Of a DNA stretch of 64,000 nt, positions 53,802 through 62,547 are shown one piece after another. The first letter of the stretch is position 1, and each line of letters begins with the position of its first letter. The translations under genes and the position numbers were made by a program. The notes below the pieces were generated by a model. It saw only the letters and a program-made list of their open reading frames with translations. It did not search any database and was not told where the DNA came from. The DNA lies in contig NZ_BMMM01000005.1 in NCBI RefSeq assembly GCF_014645835.1, positions 124,001 through 188,000 on the forward strand, written 5' to 3'. The stretch is from Streptomyces albiflavescens (GTDB lineage Bacteria; Actinomycetota; Actinomycetes; Streptomycetales; Streptomycetaceae).

Positions 53802-54040
53802 TTACGGCTTGCGCCGTAAGACTTCCTGTTTCATCGCCGACTGCCCGCCCGGAGAACTCCGTTGAGGTCCTACACCGGCTCCGCAGGCTGCAACCGCCCG
53901 TCCGGCGGCCAGAGGAGTTCTTCGCTGCGTTCACGTCCCGATCGTGGGTCGTGCCGCAGTCACACGTCCAGGTGCGGACGCTGAGCGGCATCTTCTCCTG
54001 TGCATGCACGCGGGCGGCCTTCACCCGGGCCTTCTGCCGA
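53802..54040 (-). pseudogene. TnpB relic with internal deletion, RuvC-III end retained
   Basis: The minus strand keeps QKARVKAARVHAQEKM joined to PLSVRTWTCDCGTTHDRDVN AAKN, so the region between the linker helix and the zinc finger is deleted. The N-terminal two thirds are gone and the relic stops at the 42-bp-scale hairpin at 54041. The right end is intact. Confidence 0.85.
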
Positions 54041-54080
54041 TGCGAGGGCCCCCGGGCGTGAACGCCCGGGGGCCCTCGCA
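54041..54080. repeat. 40-bp near-perfect palindrome beside the TnpB relic
   Basis: A 19-bp arm, TGCGAGGGCCCCCGGGCGT (54041-54059), pairs perfectly with 54062-54080 over a 2-nt centre. It abuts the truncated edge of the TnpB relic and lies 79 bp beyond the stop of the convergent-facing P450 gene, so it may also act as its terminator. Confidence 0.8.
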
Positions 54081-54158
54081 CGATCCATGCCGCATGGCTC
54101 CCGCCGGCCGGGCGAACCGGTGCACTGCCCCACCAAAGCGGGCGCGGCCAAGGCGTCC

Positions 54159-55388
54159 CTACCAGGCCACCGGCAGCTGAAGCGGGAAACGCCTGATCGT
54201 CTGTGTGTCCCACCGCAGTTCCTCGGGCGGCACGGCGAGCCGCAGACCGGGGAATCTCTCCACGAGCCGCCCGATGGCCACCTCCAGCTCCGCCATGGCC
54301 AGGGGCATCGCGATGCACCGGTGCCCGCCCCAGCCGAAGGTCATGTGCGGAGCGCTGGGCCGCTGAAGGTCGATGTCGTGCGGGTGCGGGTAGCGCTCGG
54401 GGTCACGGTTGGCCGCCAGGTACGACACGTGGACGAAGTCGCCCGCCCGGATGCGTGCCCCGTCCACTTCCACGTCCTCCAGTGCCACCCGGGGGATTCC
54501 GACCCCCTTGCGGAACGGGATGCAGCGGAGCATCTCGTGCAGCACATCGGTCAGGGTCTCGGGCCGGCGCCTGAGGTGCTCCATCAGCTCGGGACGGGTC
54601 AGGAGCAGGTAGACGATGTTGCTGATCTCGCAGGTCGCCGTGTCCTGGCCGCTGAGCGCCAGCATCAGCGCCATGACCGCCAGTTCCCTGTCGTCCAGCT
54701 GCTCCTCGCCCTCGCGGGCTGCGGCCATCGCGCTGATGAGGTCCGGGCCGGGCACGTTTCGGCGCTGTTCGACGAGTTTGGCGAAGTAGGCCGTCAGATC
54801 CGCCTTGGCGCCTGCGGCGGCCTCCTTGTTGCCCGCGCCGACGACGAGGAGCTGGCGTACCGACTCCTGCATGCGGGGCCACTCCTCCTGTTCGATGCCG
54901 AGGAGGTCCAGGATGGTGTGCTGGGGAAGCGTGTCGGACAGGTGCTGGACCAAATCGGCCGGCGGCCCCTGTTTCTCCATGTCGTCCAGCAGGACATCGG
55001 TGAGCCGGACGATCCGGTGCCGCAAGCCGTCGACGTGCTGCTGGGTGAAGGCCTGCGAGGCCAGATGGCGGACCCGGCTGCTCAGCGGCGGGTCCATCAC
55101 GTTGACCGACTCGGGCGAGACGATGGGCTCCGGCGTCATCCGGGGGTAGTCGTGGCCGATGATGCCCGCCCGGCTCAGCCGCTGGTCGGTGGTCACCTGC
55201 TTGACGGCGTCGAAGCCGGTGATCAGCCAGGCGTCCGCATCACCGTAGCGGAGCCGGATGCGTGCGGGACGCTCGCGGCGCATCAGCTCCGCGAGCGCGG
55301 GATCGAACTCCAGGGCTTCACTGAAGTCGAACGGGCAGACAACCGCCTCGTTGTCCATCTCGTGGTCCCTCTCGTGATCCGCGGTCAT
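54159..55388 (-). CDS. Cytochrome P450
   Basis: 409 aa from ATG 55388. The heme loop FGWGGHRCIAMPLA holds the cysteine ligand (C358), the ExxR pair lies in LTDVLHEMLR, and the oxygen-binding I helix reads ALSGQDTATCEIS, with Gln in place of the more usual His/Asp-Glu and Thr. The heme loop has Trp where most bacterial P450s have Gly. ATG overlaps the DUF1259 stop (ATGA), so the two genes are coupled. No ferredoxin is adjacent. Confidence 0.92.
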   Translation of the reverse strand: MTADHERDHEMDNEAVVCPFDFSEALEFDPALAELMRRERPARIRLRYGDADAWLITGFDAVKQVTTDQRLSRAGIIGHDYPRMTPEPIVSPESVNVMDPPLSSRVRHLASQAFTQQHVDGLRHRIVRLTDVLLDDMEKQGPPADLVQHLSDTLPQHTILDLLGIEQEEWPRMQESVRQLLVVGAGNKEAAAGAKADLTAYFAKLVEQRRNVPGPDLISAMAAAREGEEQLDDRELAVMALMLALSGQDTATCEISNIVYLLLTRPELMEHLRRRPETLTDVLHEMLRCIPFRKGVGIPRVALEDVEVDGARIRAGDFVHVSYLAANRDPERYPHPHDIDLQRPSAPHMTFGWGGHRCIAMPLAMAELEVAIGRLVERFPGLRLAVPPEELRWDTQTIRRFPLQLPVAW

Positions 55389-56383
55389 CCGCCGACTCCT
55401 ACCATGGGTACGACGTTGGTGACATCCACCGCCCGGCGAATGGCCTGGGCGAGCCTGACGGCATCGCCGACAGCCCAGTAGTGGACGAAGAACAGGCGTG
55501 GTTCGTCGGTCAGGTTGTGATGGTGCAGCTCGACGAGTTCGACGCCGCCGCGCCGCAGCGCCACCAGGGCGGGCTGGACCTCGCCGGCGATCAGCACCAG
55601 GTCGCCGCTGACAGCGGCCCTTCCGCCGCCCAGCGGCTGGAAGTTGACGGAGGTCGTGGAGCCCAGCCCCGCAGGCAGCGCCAGATGGCCGTCGGCCACC
55701 TTCTCGCGGCGGACGAAGGTGGACTTGTAGATCTCGCCGTCGGCGACGCCCTTGATGCCCATGACGGCGTCGATGGCGGTGGTGTCCAGGTCGACGCGCG
55801 GCGCAGGGGCGGCGGGTTGGGCGGGCGGGGTGCCGGTGCAGTCGAACGCGGCGCGCAGACCACGGGCGACGGCGACCGGATCGTGGCCGTGGGCGTGCAC
55901 ATGAACCCACCAGACGTCCGGCTCGTGGGCCAGCAGGTGCTTGTGGATGGCCGTCTGCATGATCCCGTGCTCATACAGGACGTCACTGAAGTGCTGCAGT
56001 TCGCATTCGATGACCACCGCGTCGCCCATCAACAGCGTGCTGTGGTCGGCGTAGCGGACGAACGACACATGCGAGCCCAGGGCGAGCGCGGGCTTGATCC
56101 GGATGCCGCGGGAGATGACCCTGAGGTCATTGCGCGGCAAGGCCGTGTGGTACATGAACCGTCTCATGTCACCGGGCCGGCCCAGCGCCTGGCCCACCTC
56201 CGCCCAGTCCGCCAGCTTGGTCGCCACCGGCGCGACAAGGGCGCGCTTCTTGGGCCCGGCAGACAGGGCGCGGGCGCCGGCCGGCACCCCGGTGAGTACG
56301 GGCGCCAGGGCTGCTGCGGTCAGCACACGGCGCCGGGACGCGGTGCGTGGAAAACGGGTGTCCTGCTGTGCCTCGTCGGCCAT
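55385..56383 (-). CDS. DUF1259 (LppY/LpqO-type) protein with Tat-like signal
   Basis: 332 aa. A twin-arginine-like signal (SRRRVLTAAALAP) leads to two repeats of one fold: the first around KPALALGSHVSF ... WVHVHAHGH, the second around GDLVLIAGEVQPALVALRRG ... ELHHHNLTDEPRLFFVHYW. The His-rich motifs suggest metal binding. It is co-transcribed with the P450, an unusual pairing that hints at an extracytoplasmic or redox-linked step. Confidence 0.85.
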   Translation of the reverse strand: MADEAQQDTRFPRTASRRRVLTAAALAPVLTGVPAGARALSAGPKKRALVAPVATKLADWAEVGQALGRPGDMRRFMYHTALPRNDLRVISRGIRIKPALALGSHVSFVRYADHSTLLMGDAVVIECELQHFSDVLYEHGIMQTAIHKHLLAHEPDVWWVHVHAHGHDPVAVARGLRAAFDCTGTPPAQPAAPAPRVDLDTTAIDAVMGIKGVADGEIYKSTFVRREKVADGHLALPAGLGSTTSVNFQPLGGGRAAVSGDLVLIAGEVQPALVALRRGGVELVELHHHNLTDEPRLFFVHYWAVGDAVRLAQAIRRAVDVTNVVPMVGVGG

Positions 56384-56773
56384 GTCCTATGCCTCCTGGC
56401 GCGATGGAAGCACGGCACAGCACGCAAAGCGGTGACCGGCACCCCGCATCCCGCCAGGTGGGCTAACCGGCTGCCGCCTTCGGACCGCGGCGAAAGGGCC
56501 GCCCGCCGCGCGAGAGGGCGGCGCGTCCGGCGCGCTCCGGCACAACCCCGGCCACGCCGCCCCGCTGCACCGGCACCGTCCCCGAACGACAGGGGGGCGG
56601 CGTTGGTGAGGTTCCCTTCGCGGTGATGTCATGGCGCGGCCGGGATGACGGGATGAACGGCTTCGTTCACTTCAAGCAGCGTGTGCCGGCGAGTTCCAGC
56701 AGCAGTTGGAGGCGCCGGGCTCACACATGTCCACGCGAAGCACCTCGCTCCAGCCCGAGAACAGGTCGATGGC
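56384..56773. other. Intergenic region upstream of the DUF1259/P450 operon
   Basis: It contains the operon promoter on its left side. Open frames in it are shadows without SDs or recognised motifs. No repeat or structure was noted. Confidence 0.4.
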
Positions 56774-57217
56774 TCAGTCTCCGGACCAGCCCCAGAAGTA
56801 GATCTCCTGTGGCGTCCCGTGGTCGTCGTGCAGTACTGCGCAACGGCCGTACCATCGCTCGCGAGCGAGGTCTTGGATCGCTTCAACGTGTTCGCGGGTC
56901 AGCCGTCCGGTGCCGGCGGCCCTTTGGGCCTCTTCGGCGGTCACCGGCTGTACTGCGCAGATCTCGGGCTCCTCATCTTCCCGTTGAACGTGGAAGACAT
57001 CGAGAATCGAGTGGGTTCCCGAGTGCTGCGTCCACTCATCGGCCCACAGTTCGTCCAGGGTCACAGGCCGCGGGCGGCGCTCCTGCTCAGCAAGCCAGTC
57101 GCCGCCGCGCACCCAGTAGTAGTCACCAGCGAGGAACACCCGGTGCCGCAACTCCTCCAGCGCGGCGCCGAGATCCGCCTGGTACGGCACGTAGTAGTCC
57201 CAGGCCGAAGCACCCAT
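56774..57217 (-). CDS. Hypothetical protein, immunity-like
   Basis: 147 aa beginning MGASAWDYYVPYQADLGAAL. It is acidic with many aromatic residues (GDYYWVRGGD, EIYFWGWSGD), and has the size and composition of immunity proteins to polymorphic toxins. Similar unnamed proteins occur in Streptomyces. The start ATG at 57217 is supported by a GGAGGGGGTT sequence upstream. The neighbours are a decayed gene and a barstar homologue. Confidence 0.65.
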   Translation of the reverse strand: MGASAWDYYVPYQADLGAALEELRHRVFLAGDYYWVRGGDWLAEQERRPRPVTLDELWADEWTQHSGTHSILDVFHVQREDEEPEICAVQPVTAEEAQRAAGTGRLTREHVEAIQDLARERWYGRCAVLHDDHGTPQEIYFWGWSGD

Positions 57218-57326
57218 CCTGTAACCCCCTCCGCATCAGCTGCCGGCGCGGTACTGCGCCACAAGAACATGAGGGCCTGTCCGGTGGGTCGGCGGTGTCC
57301 CCTTGCCGGCCTTCTGGGCCGGCGTC

Positions 57327-57823
57327 ATGGACAACGGGCTCGCTCACGAGGGAAGCGCCTTCATCAACTTCCGACACTACGTCCCGGATCCGAAGGAGCA
57401 CGGGTTTGGGTGGGTCGATATCAAGCAGCTCCGCTTCTCTGCGGAGTCCCTGGACGAGAGAGGGCTGCTTGCCGCACTCAGGTGGTGGAGTACCGCCGGA
57501 CGGGCCCCGGCACGGTCCGTATGGGCTGCGGTTGATCACTCCCGGCCTCTACGAGCCCCTCAGTCAGGACAAGGCCGTGCAGCTCCTGCGGGAGTGGGTG
57601 GATCCGCTCTGGAACCCCGCCCACCGAGCTGGAGGCAGATCTGCAGCGGGAGGTGTTCGACCGCCTGGCTGCAGCCGATGGCATCTACTACCTCAGCGAG
57701 CTCGGTGATGAGGCGATTCATGACTGGGGACGTATGCACGACTACTTCCACTACTTCAACGAGTTCGTGCTCATCGACCGCTCGGCTGGGCAGATCACCC
57801 TCGTCGTCGCGGCCGACGACTGA
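57327..57823 (+). pseudogene. Frameshifted immunity-like gene
   Basis: The protein can be followed across three frames: MDNGLAHEGSAFINFRHYVP ... GWVDIKQLRFSAES (frame of 57327), QVVEYRRTGPGTV (after 57480), YGLRLITPGLYEPLSQDKAV QLLREWVDPLWNP (after about 57520) and ELEADLQREVFDRLAAADGI ... YHYFNEFVLIDRSAG to the stop at 57823. At least three indels break it. The family was not recognised. Confidence 0.7.
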
Positions 57824-58469
57824 GCCAACCACCGGGGCATCCGCCGCGGTGGCTGAGAGCAGGAGCGGAGCCAGTGGCCCACACCCGCCGCACGCGATGG
57901 ACGCCGAATTGCCCTGGCGGCGATTTGGCTGTTCCTGCCCTGCTGCGCAGGAATCCGGTGCACACCATGGACCCCAAGCCCGCCGCCGCCTTCGGCAGGG
58001 ATCCGCAAGCCACCCTGATCCCCCTCGCCGACCGCACGGACGAGAAACGCACGGCAGGCAATAAGAAGCGGGGTGTCCACCTCACCCAAGGGCGCAGGAC
58101 GCCTGGGGCGCGCTCTTCGAAGATCTCGACCAACCAGTCGAAGACCGTCCCTGCGCGCTCTTCACGCGCCGCGGCCAGATCGGCACTGACCACAGGACGA
58201 CTCACGGGATGGCAGCGCGCCAGGCGGATCTCCAACTGCCGGACAGTCTCCGGATAGCCCAGACAGCCGCGAGACACCTGATGGTCCCGCCACTCAACGA
58301 TGTAGTCATCGTCGTCGGGCGCCCCCAAACCACCGCTGAGACAGTCGGCGAAAGCGCCCAGATTTCTGCCGAAGGAGCCACCGGGACCGCCAACCGCCTC
58401 ACCGATGACTCGCCAGAAGTCTTCAAGCGTCCTGATCCGGGCGCCGTCCAGCACGTATATCGCGGTCAC
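57795..58469 (-). CDS. Barstar-family protein (ribonuclease inhibitor type)
   Basis: 224 aa. The first ~125 residues match barstar: YVLDGARIRTLEDFWRVIGE, GRNLGAFADCLSGGLG, DDYIVEWRDHQVSR and VFDWLVEIFEERAPGVLRP. In relatives the protein ends shortly after GVLR; here the frame runs on about 90 residues of arginine/proline-rich sequence, so a stop was probably lost by mutation near 58090. No barnase-like toxin is nearby. It overlaps the end of the decayed gene on the other strand. Confidence 0.8.
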   Translation of the reverse strand: MTAIYVLDGARIRTLEDFWRVIGEAVGGPGGSFGRNLGAFADCLSGGLGAPDDDDYIVEWRDHQVSRGCLGYPETVRQLEIRLARCHPVSRPVVSADLAAAREERAGTVFDWLVEIFEERAPGVLRPWVRWTPRFLLPAVRFSSVRSARGIRVACGSLPKAAAGLGSMVCTGFLRSRAGTAKSPPGQFGVHRVRRVWATGSAPALSHRGGCPGGWLSRRPRRRG

Positions 58470-58824
58470 AGCCCGCAGGATATGTGCGGCTTCGCGACAT
58501 GCCCCTGCCTTTCGAACCCGTGCTGTTCAGGCGCCGCCTCATACGGGTCCGCCGGAACATGTGCGCTTGGGACAGCGACTCGTTCGAGGCGATGGCAACG
58601 CTGTTGTTCTCCTCGCGCGGCGGTGAGCGCCCGGAACGAGTAATCACTCGGCGGGAACATCTGGTTCCATTCGTGCGTACTATCTCTACACTTCCGCAAG
58701 GCTGCGGCAGTTGTGTCCCCTGGGTGGGCCGGACCTCACCGACAGGACACCGCTCTCCCATTGATTCGCGGACATGAACCCTTCTTTCACCACCGTGCCC
58801 GCGGACCGAAGAAAGGCCCATGTC

Positions 58825-59454
58825 ATGTCTGAAAGCCAGACCCACGCCACAGAGTTGACCGCGCAGTACCTCGCCCAGGTGACGGGCGACCTCGAGAGCA
58901 ATGCCAAGGAACAGGAACGCATCGCCGCGGACGTCGAGGCGCTGCAGGAGCAGTTGCGTGCCCTGCAGCACGACCACACCGTGCTGGTGAACATGCAGCA
59001 GGCACTGGGCGGCGCACTCCCCGCCACCGAGGCAGACACCCCGGCCGTGCCGGCCGTGCCTCACCAGGCCTCCGCCACGCCCCGGCAGCGCAAGCCGAAG
59101 AAGGCCGCCGCCGGCACGAAGAAGACCGCCCCGAAGAAGACCGCCGCCAAGGCCTCACCCGTGGCAGCCACGACAGCCGCCAAGCCGACCCTCGTCGACC
59201 TGATCCGCGGCCACCTCGAGCAGCAGAGCGAGCCGCGTTCCGCCGCCGAAGTCGCCGCCGCGCTCACCCAGGCCCACCCCGACCGCAGCATCAAGACAAC
59301 CGTCGTGCGCACCACGCTGGAAAACCTGGTCGCCAAAAGCCGCGCACACCGCACCAAGCAGGGCTCGTCCGTCTTCTACACCACCACGGCCGCGGCACAG
59401 CCCGCGGCAAAGGACGCTGCGGCCGAACCGCAGCAGGAAACAGTGGCCGGCTGA
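58825..59454 (+). CDS. Coiled-coil, Lys/Ala-rich and winged-helix-like DNA-associated protein
   Basis: 209 aa from ATG 58825. Residues 5-60 form a coiled coil (LAQVTGDLESNAKEQERIAA, DVEALQEQLRAL). Residues ~90-120 are a histone H1-like basic linker (RKPKKAAAGTKKTAPKKTAA). The rest looks like a small winged helix (LVDLIRGHLEQQSEPRSAAE followed by TVVRTTLENLV). It may bind DNA as a nucleoid or regulatory factor. A strong terminator follows. Confidence 0.7.
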   Translation: MSESQTHATELTAQYLAQVTGDLESNAKEQERIAADVEALQEQLRALQHDHTVLVNMQQALGGALPATEADTPAVPAVPHQASATPRQRKPKKAAAGTKKTAPKKTAAKASPVAATTAAKPTLVDLIRGHLEQQSEPRSAAEVAAALTQAHPDRSIKTTVVRTTLENLVAKSRAHRTKQGSSVFYTTTAAAQPAAKDAAAEPQQETVAG

Positions 59455-59493
59455 CCATCCCCATCCCTGCCGGCGCCGTCGCACCGCCTTTGG

Positions 59494-59551
59494 GCCGCTG
59501 CCCACCGGCTGGGCCCAACGTCCGCGCCGGGCCCAGCCGGTGGGCAGCGGC
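59494..59551 (+). terminator. Rho-independent terminator with a 23-bp perfect stem
   Basis: The arms 59494-59516 and 59529-59551 are perfectly complementary (GCCGCTGCCCACC ... GGTGGGCAGCGGC) with a 12-nt loop. It ends the coiled-coil gene. The stem is exceptionally long. Confidence 0.88.
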
Positions 59552-60076
59552 ACAGGAGCGGGACGGCGCCGGCGCACCCCGTGCAGATCCTGCCGGGGTC
59601 CCAGCCCCACGGCCCGGGTGGAAGAGGCGGCGCAGCTGTGGCCGGGCACGGCGCAGCACCGGTGCGCGGTGCAGACGGGCGGGGCGGTTGCCGAGCGGAC
59701 TGCACCCTGGCCGCGGATCGGGGCTGAGGTGAGGTGTGCCCGCAGTACGGGCCTGCCGGCAGACCCGGGCAGCACGAGATCTGCACCGCCTGGGTCTGCG
59801 CCATGATGCCGCTGTCGAGACCGCAGGTGCACTGCACCACTGCGCGCCCGGTCGGCTCGTGCTCGCCCCCATCCTCCCCGGTGTGCTCTGTGCCGGGTGA
59901 GGCCGTGCACGACTGTCGTGTGCTCCACCCTGCGCCCCTGCCGGCCGCCGGGGCCCGGCCCGCCAACCCCGCGCCCGCCGGATGGCTGACCCGCAGCCTG
60001 GCCGGCTACGCGCTGCTGTCGGTCGCGCGGCCGAGGGCGGCCCGGCACGCGGCACCCGTGCCGGGCCTGATGGAGC
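59552..60076. other. Intergenic region, no gene supported
   Basis: Several frames stay open on both strands, but none has a plausible start or recognised motif; their cysteine- and proline-rich sequences differ from the neighbours. It precedes the stop of phoU on the other strand. Confidence 0.45.
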
Positions 60077-60745
60077 TCATGCGGGCGTGTCCGTGGTCAG
60101 CTCGTCCGCGTGCTCGCCGGTGACCAGGTAGACCACGCGCTGGGCCACCGACACGGCATGGTCGGCGAACCGCTCGTAGTAGCGGCCGACCAGCGTGACG
60201 TCCACGGCGGTTTCCACGCCGTGCTGCCACTTCTCGTCCAACAGGTGCTGGAAGATCGTGCGGTGCAGCTCGTCCATGCGGTCGTCGTCCTTCTCCAGCT
60301 GCAGTGCCGCATCGACGTCGTGGGTGATGACCACTTCGGCGGCCTGCGCCATCAGGCGCTGCGCGAGCTGGCCCATCTCCAAGACCGTGCGGCGCAGATC
60401 GCGCGGCACCGCCCGCTCGGGATATCGCATCCGGGCCAGCTTGGCCACATGCCGGGCCAGGTCACCACAGCGCTCCAGGTCCGCGCTCATGCGCAGCGAG
60501 GTGACCACCACCCGAAGGTCCGTGGCAACGGGCTGCTGGCGTGCCAGCACCGTGATCGCCCGGTTCTCCAGGTCGCGCTGCAGGTCATCGACCTTTGCGT
60601 CGGCTGAGATCACGCTCTCGGCGAGCTGCAGATCGGCATCCAGGAGAGCGGTCGTGGCCAGGCCGATGGCCGAGCCGACCAGGTTCGCCATCTCCACCAG
60701 GCCATCGCCGATCGATTCCAGCTCTTCGTGGTAGGTCTCCCGCAT
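60077..60745 (-). CDS. phoU: Phosphate signalling regulator PhoU
   Basis: 222 aa from ATG 60745, with GAGGA SD. Two PhoU three-helix bundles are visible, each with the metal-binding pattern E/D..E/DR-C..LAR: ADLERCGDLARHVAKLARMR and GRYYERFADHAVSVAQRVVY. PhoU links the Pst transporter to the PhoR sensor. No pst genes are adjacent, so it may be a second copy. Confidence 0.93.
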   Translation of the reverse strand: MRETYHEELESIGDGLVEMANLVGSAIGLATTALLDADLQLAESVISADAKVDDLQRDLENRAITVLARQQPVATDLRVVVTSLRMSADLERCGDLARHVAKLARMRYPERAVPRDLRRTVLEMGQLAQRLMAQAAEVVITHDVDAALQLEKDDDRMDELHRTIFQHLLDEKWQHGVETAVDVTLVGRYYERFADHAVSVAQRVVYLVTGEHADELTTDTPA

Positions 60746-61064
60746 CGCGTCCTCACCATCCCCTCGTGTGTGCCAGACGCCGCCCGCTGCCAGGCTCGCA
60801 CACATCGTGCAGGGGGCGGCGGCTGCACTGCTTCGGGCCGGCTGTCACCGACCATCCGGCCTTCCTCAACCCGCCGCTCTGCCCGGCTCCCCTCCCCCTG
60901 TGCCGTCGGCCCGCACATCCGCCCCGCCGCCGTCCGGGGCGGGGCGGGTGTGTTCAAGGTCTTGTCCAGACCTTGCTGACCTGGTCTTCTGTACGCCGGT
61001 TGATCGGTGAGGCGTTCGCCGGGCCGGTGGGTGCACGCATCCGGTACGGGCAAGGACGGCGACC
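60746..61064. other. Divergent promoter region of phoU and the next gene
   Basis: A GC-rich hairpin CCGCCCCG (60921-60928)/CGGGGCGG (60937-60944) lies in the middle. No PhoP box (direct GTTCACC-like repeat) was seen. Nothing else was assigned. Confidence 0.4.
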
Positions 61065-61898
61065 ATGAGGAGCGGCGTGGAATCAGTGGCCGGGCAGGAC
61101 GTACGGGGGGCTTGGCCCCAGGGGCTGGGCGCGGCTATAGGTGATACCGCCCGGGAGATCGCCGCGCTGCTGCGCCAGGACGCCGACATGGAGCGTGCGG
61201 TGCCCGGCTCGCAGTGGAGCGTCGGCCAGGCGGCGGCGCATCTGGCGCTGGCCAACGAGCTGATGGCCGACATCGCGGCGGGAGGTGCCCGCCCCTACGG
61301 GGACGGCACACCGCACAGCCTCGCCGCCGCCAACGAACAGTCGCTCGCCAAGTTCGGCGAGCGCCGGGCCGAACCGCTGGCCGCGATGATCGTGACGCAG
61401 GCCGACGCCTGCCTCACGGCACTCAAGGAGCGCCGCGCTCCAGAACCCGTCGTCACCCCGCTGGGCCCGATGGACCTGGACGTGCTGGGGTCCTACCTGC
61501 TCACCCACATGCTCGGCCACGGCTACGACCTCGCCCGCGCGCTGGGCCGCCCCCACATGATCGACCGCGCGCGGGTGGGGCTGACCCTGCCGTTCATGTG
61601 CACCGTCATGCCGCGGGTGACCGACACCGCCCGCACCGCCCCTCTGAGCGCCTCCTACGCGATCCGCCTGTGGGGCGGCGGCCACTTCGGCGTGGCCGTG
61701 GCCGGCGGCGCGGTGACCGTCAGCCCGCAGCCGCCGGCCCGCCCGGACTGCACCATCCTCATCGAGCCGGTCACCTTCCTGCTGATGGCACTCGGCCGCC
61801 GCGGCCAGGCGAGCGCCCTCGCCCGCGGCCGCATCCTCGTCAGGGGTCGCAAGCCCTGGCTCGCTCCCCGCTTCCCGGCCCTGTTCACCGCGCCCTGA
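61065..61898 (+). CDS. Mycothiol-dependent maleylpyruvate isomerase-family protein
   Basis: 277 aa, SD AAGGA. The N-terminal DinB-like helical bundle (WSVGQAAAHLALANELMADI; LLTHMLGHGYDLARALGRPH) carries the three His that bind metal in this family. The C-terminal ~90 residues look like an SCP2/sterol-carrier-type domain (YAIRLWGGGHFGVAVAGGAV). Many actinobacterial members use mycothiol as a thiol cofactor; the substrate is unknown. It is followed by a 42-bp palindrome. Confidence 0.8.
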   Translation: MRSGVESVAGQDVRGAWPQGLGAAIGDTAREIAALLRQDADMERAVPGSQWSVGQAAAHLALANELMADIAAGGARPYGDGTPHSLAAANEQSLAKFGERRAEPLAAMIVTQADACLTALKERRAPEPVVTPLGPMDLDVLGSYLLTHMLGHGYDLARALGRPHMIDRARVGLTLPFMCTVMPRVTDTARTAPLSASYAIRLWGGGHFGVAVAGGAVTVSPQPPARPDCTILIEPVTFLLMALGRRGQASALARGRILVRGRKPWLAPRFPALFTAP

Positions 61899-62016
61899 AC
61901 ACCACCGGCAACGGCAACCAGCCGGGCCCTTGCCGCCGGGCCGGCCGGGCGCACCGTGCACCGCCGGGCAAGGCAGGGCAGGGCGGGGCCGGGCGGGGCC
62001 GGGCATCAACGGATCT

Positions 62017-62058
62017 GCCATCACACCACGGGCCGGGCCCGGCCCGTGGTGTGATGGC
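62017..62058. repeat. Perfect 42-bp palindrome spanning the AraC start codon
   Basis: Every base from 62017 to 62037 pairs with 62058 to 62038 (GCCATCACACCACGGGCC and complement), with no loop. It lies 118 bp after the upstream stop and its right arm contains the ATG (62054-62056) of the AraC-type gene. In RNA it would form an extreme hairpin that acts as a terminator or hides the start codon. Confidence 0.9.
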
Positions 62059-62455
62059 GGTCGTGGGCCGCGCCGCCGAAGAAACCAACCGCCGCATGCT
62101 GCGGGCACGCGATGCCATGGACCGCGGCTACGCGCAGCCGCTGGACGTGCCGGCCCTGGCCCGGATCGCCCATGTGTCACCGGCACACTTCACCCGCACC
62201 TTCCGGGCCACGTTCGGTGAGACACCGCACCGCTACCTGCAGCGCCGGCGGGTCGAGCGGGCGATGTTCCTGCTGCGCGAGAGCGACCGCAGCGTGACGG
62301 ACATCTGCTTCCAGGTCGGCTTCACCAGCCCGGGAACCTTCAGCCGCACCTTCAGCGCCATCGTCGGCCACTCCCCCAGGACCTACCGCAGGCGCGCGGC
62401 GGCCGCCGACGTGCCCACCTGCTTCACGATGGCGTGGACACGGCCCAGCGCCTGA
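62054..62455 (+). CDS. Short AraC-family regulator (DNA-binding domain only)
   Basis: 133 aa from ATG 62054; ATG 62096 is an alternative that avoids the palindrome. Both HTHs are present: DVPALARIAHVSPAHFTRTF and ICFQVGFTSPGTFSRTFSAI followed by G.SP..YR. There is no ligand domain, so it acts like SoxS/MarA-type activators whose level is the signal. It lies 92 bp upstream of a VOC gene in the same orientation. Confidence 0.9.
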   Translation: MAVVGRAAEETNRRMLRARDAMDRGYAQPLDVPALARIAHVSPAHFTRTFRATFGETPHRYLQRRRVERAMFLLRESDRSVTDICFQVGFTSPGTFSRTFSAIVGHSPRTYRRRAAAADVPTCFTMAWTRPSA

Positions 62456-62501
62456 CCGCACCCGACCCGCGGCACCGCCCTGACCCGTGCGCGGGCCGAG
62501 C

Positions 62502-62520
62502 AGTTTCGGATAAGTTTCCG
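62502..62520. promoter_or_regulatory. Direct repeat AGTTTCSG in the AraC-VOC gap
   Basis: AGTTTCGG (62502-62509) and AGTTTCCG (62513-62520) have an 11-bp period, the spacing used by AraC-type activators, 28 bp before the VOC start. The gap is otherwise GC-rich. Confidence 0.4.
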
Positions 62521-62547
62521 CCCCGCCCGGCCACTAGCGTGAGACCC

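Noticed and set aside
59552..60076. Cysteine- and proline-rich open frames as a gene
   Set aside because: Frames on both strands are open only because of GC content; no start signal or motif.
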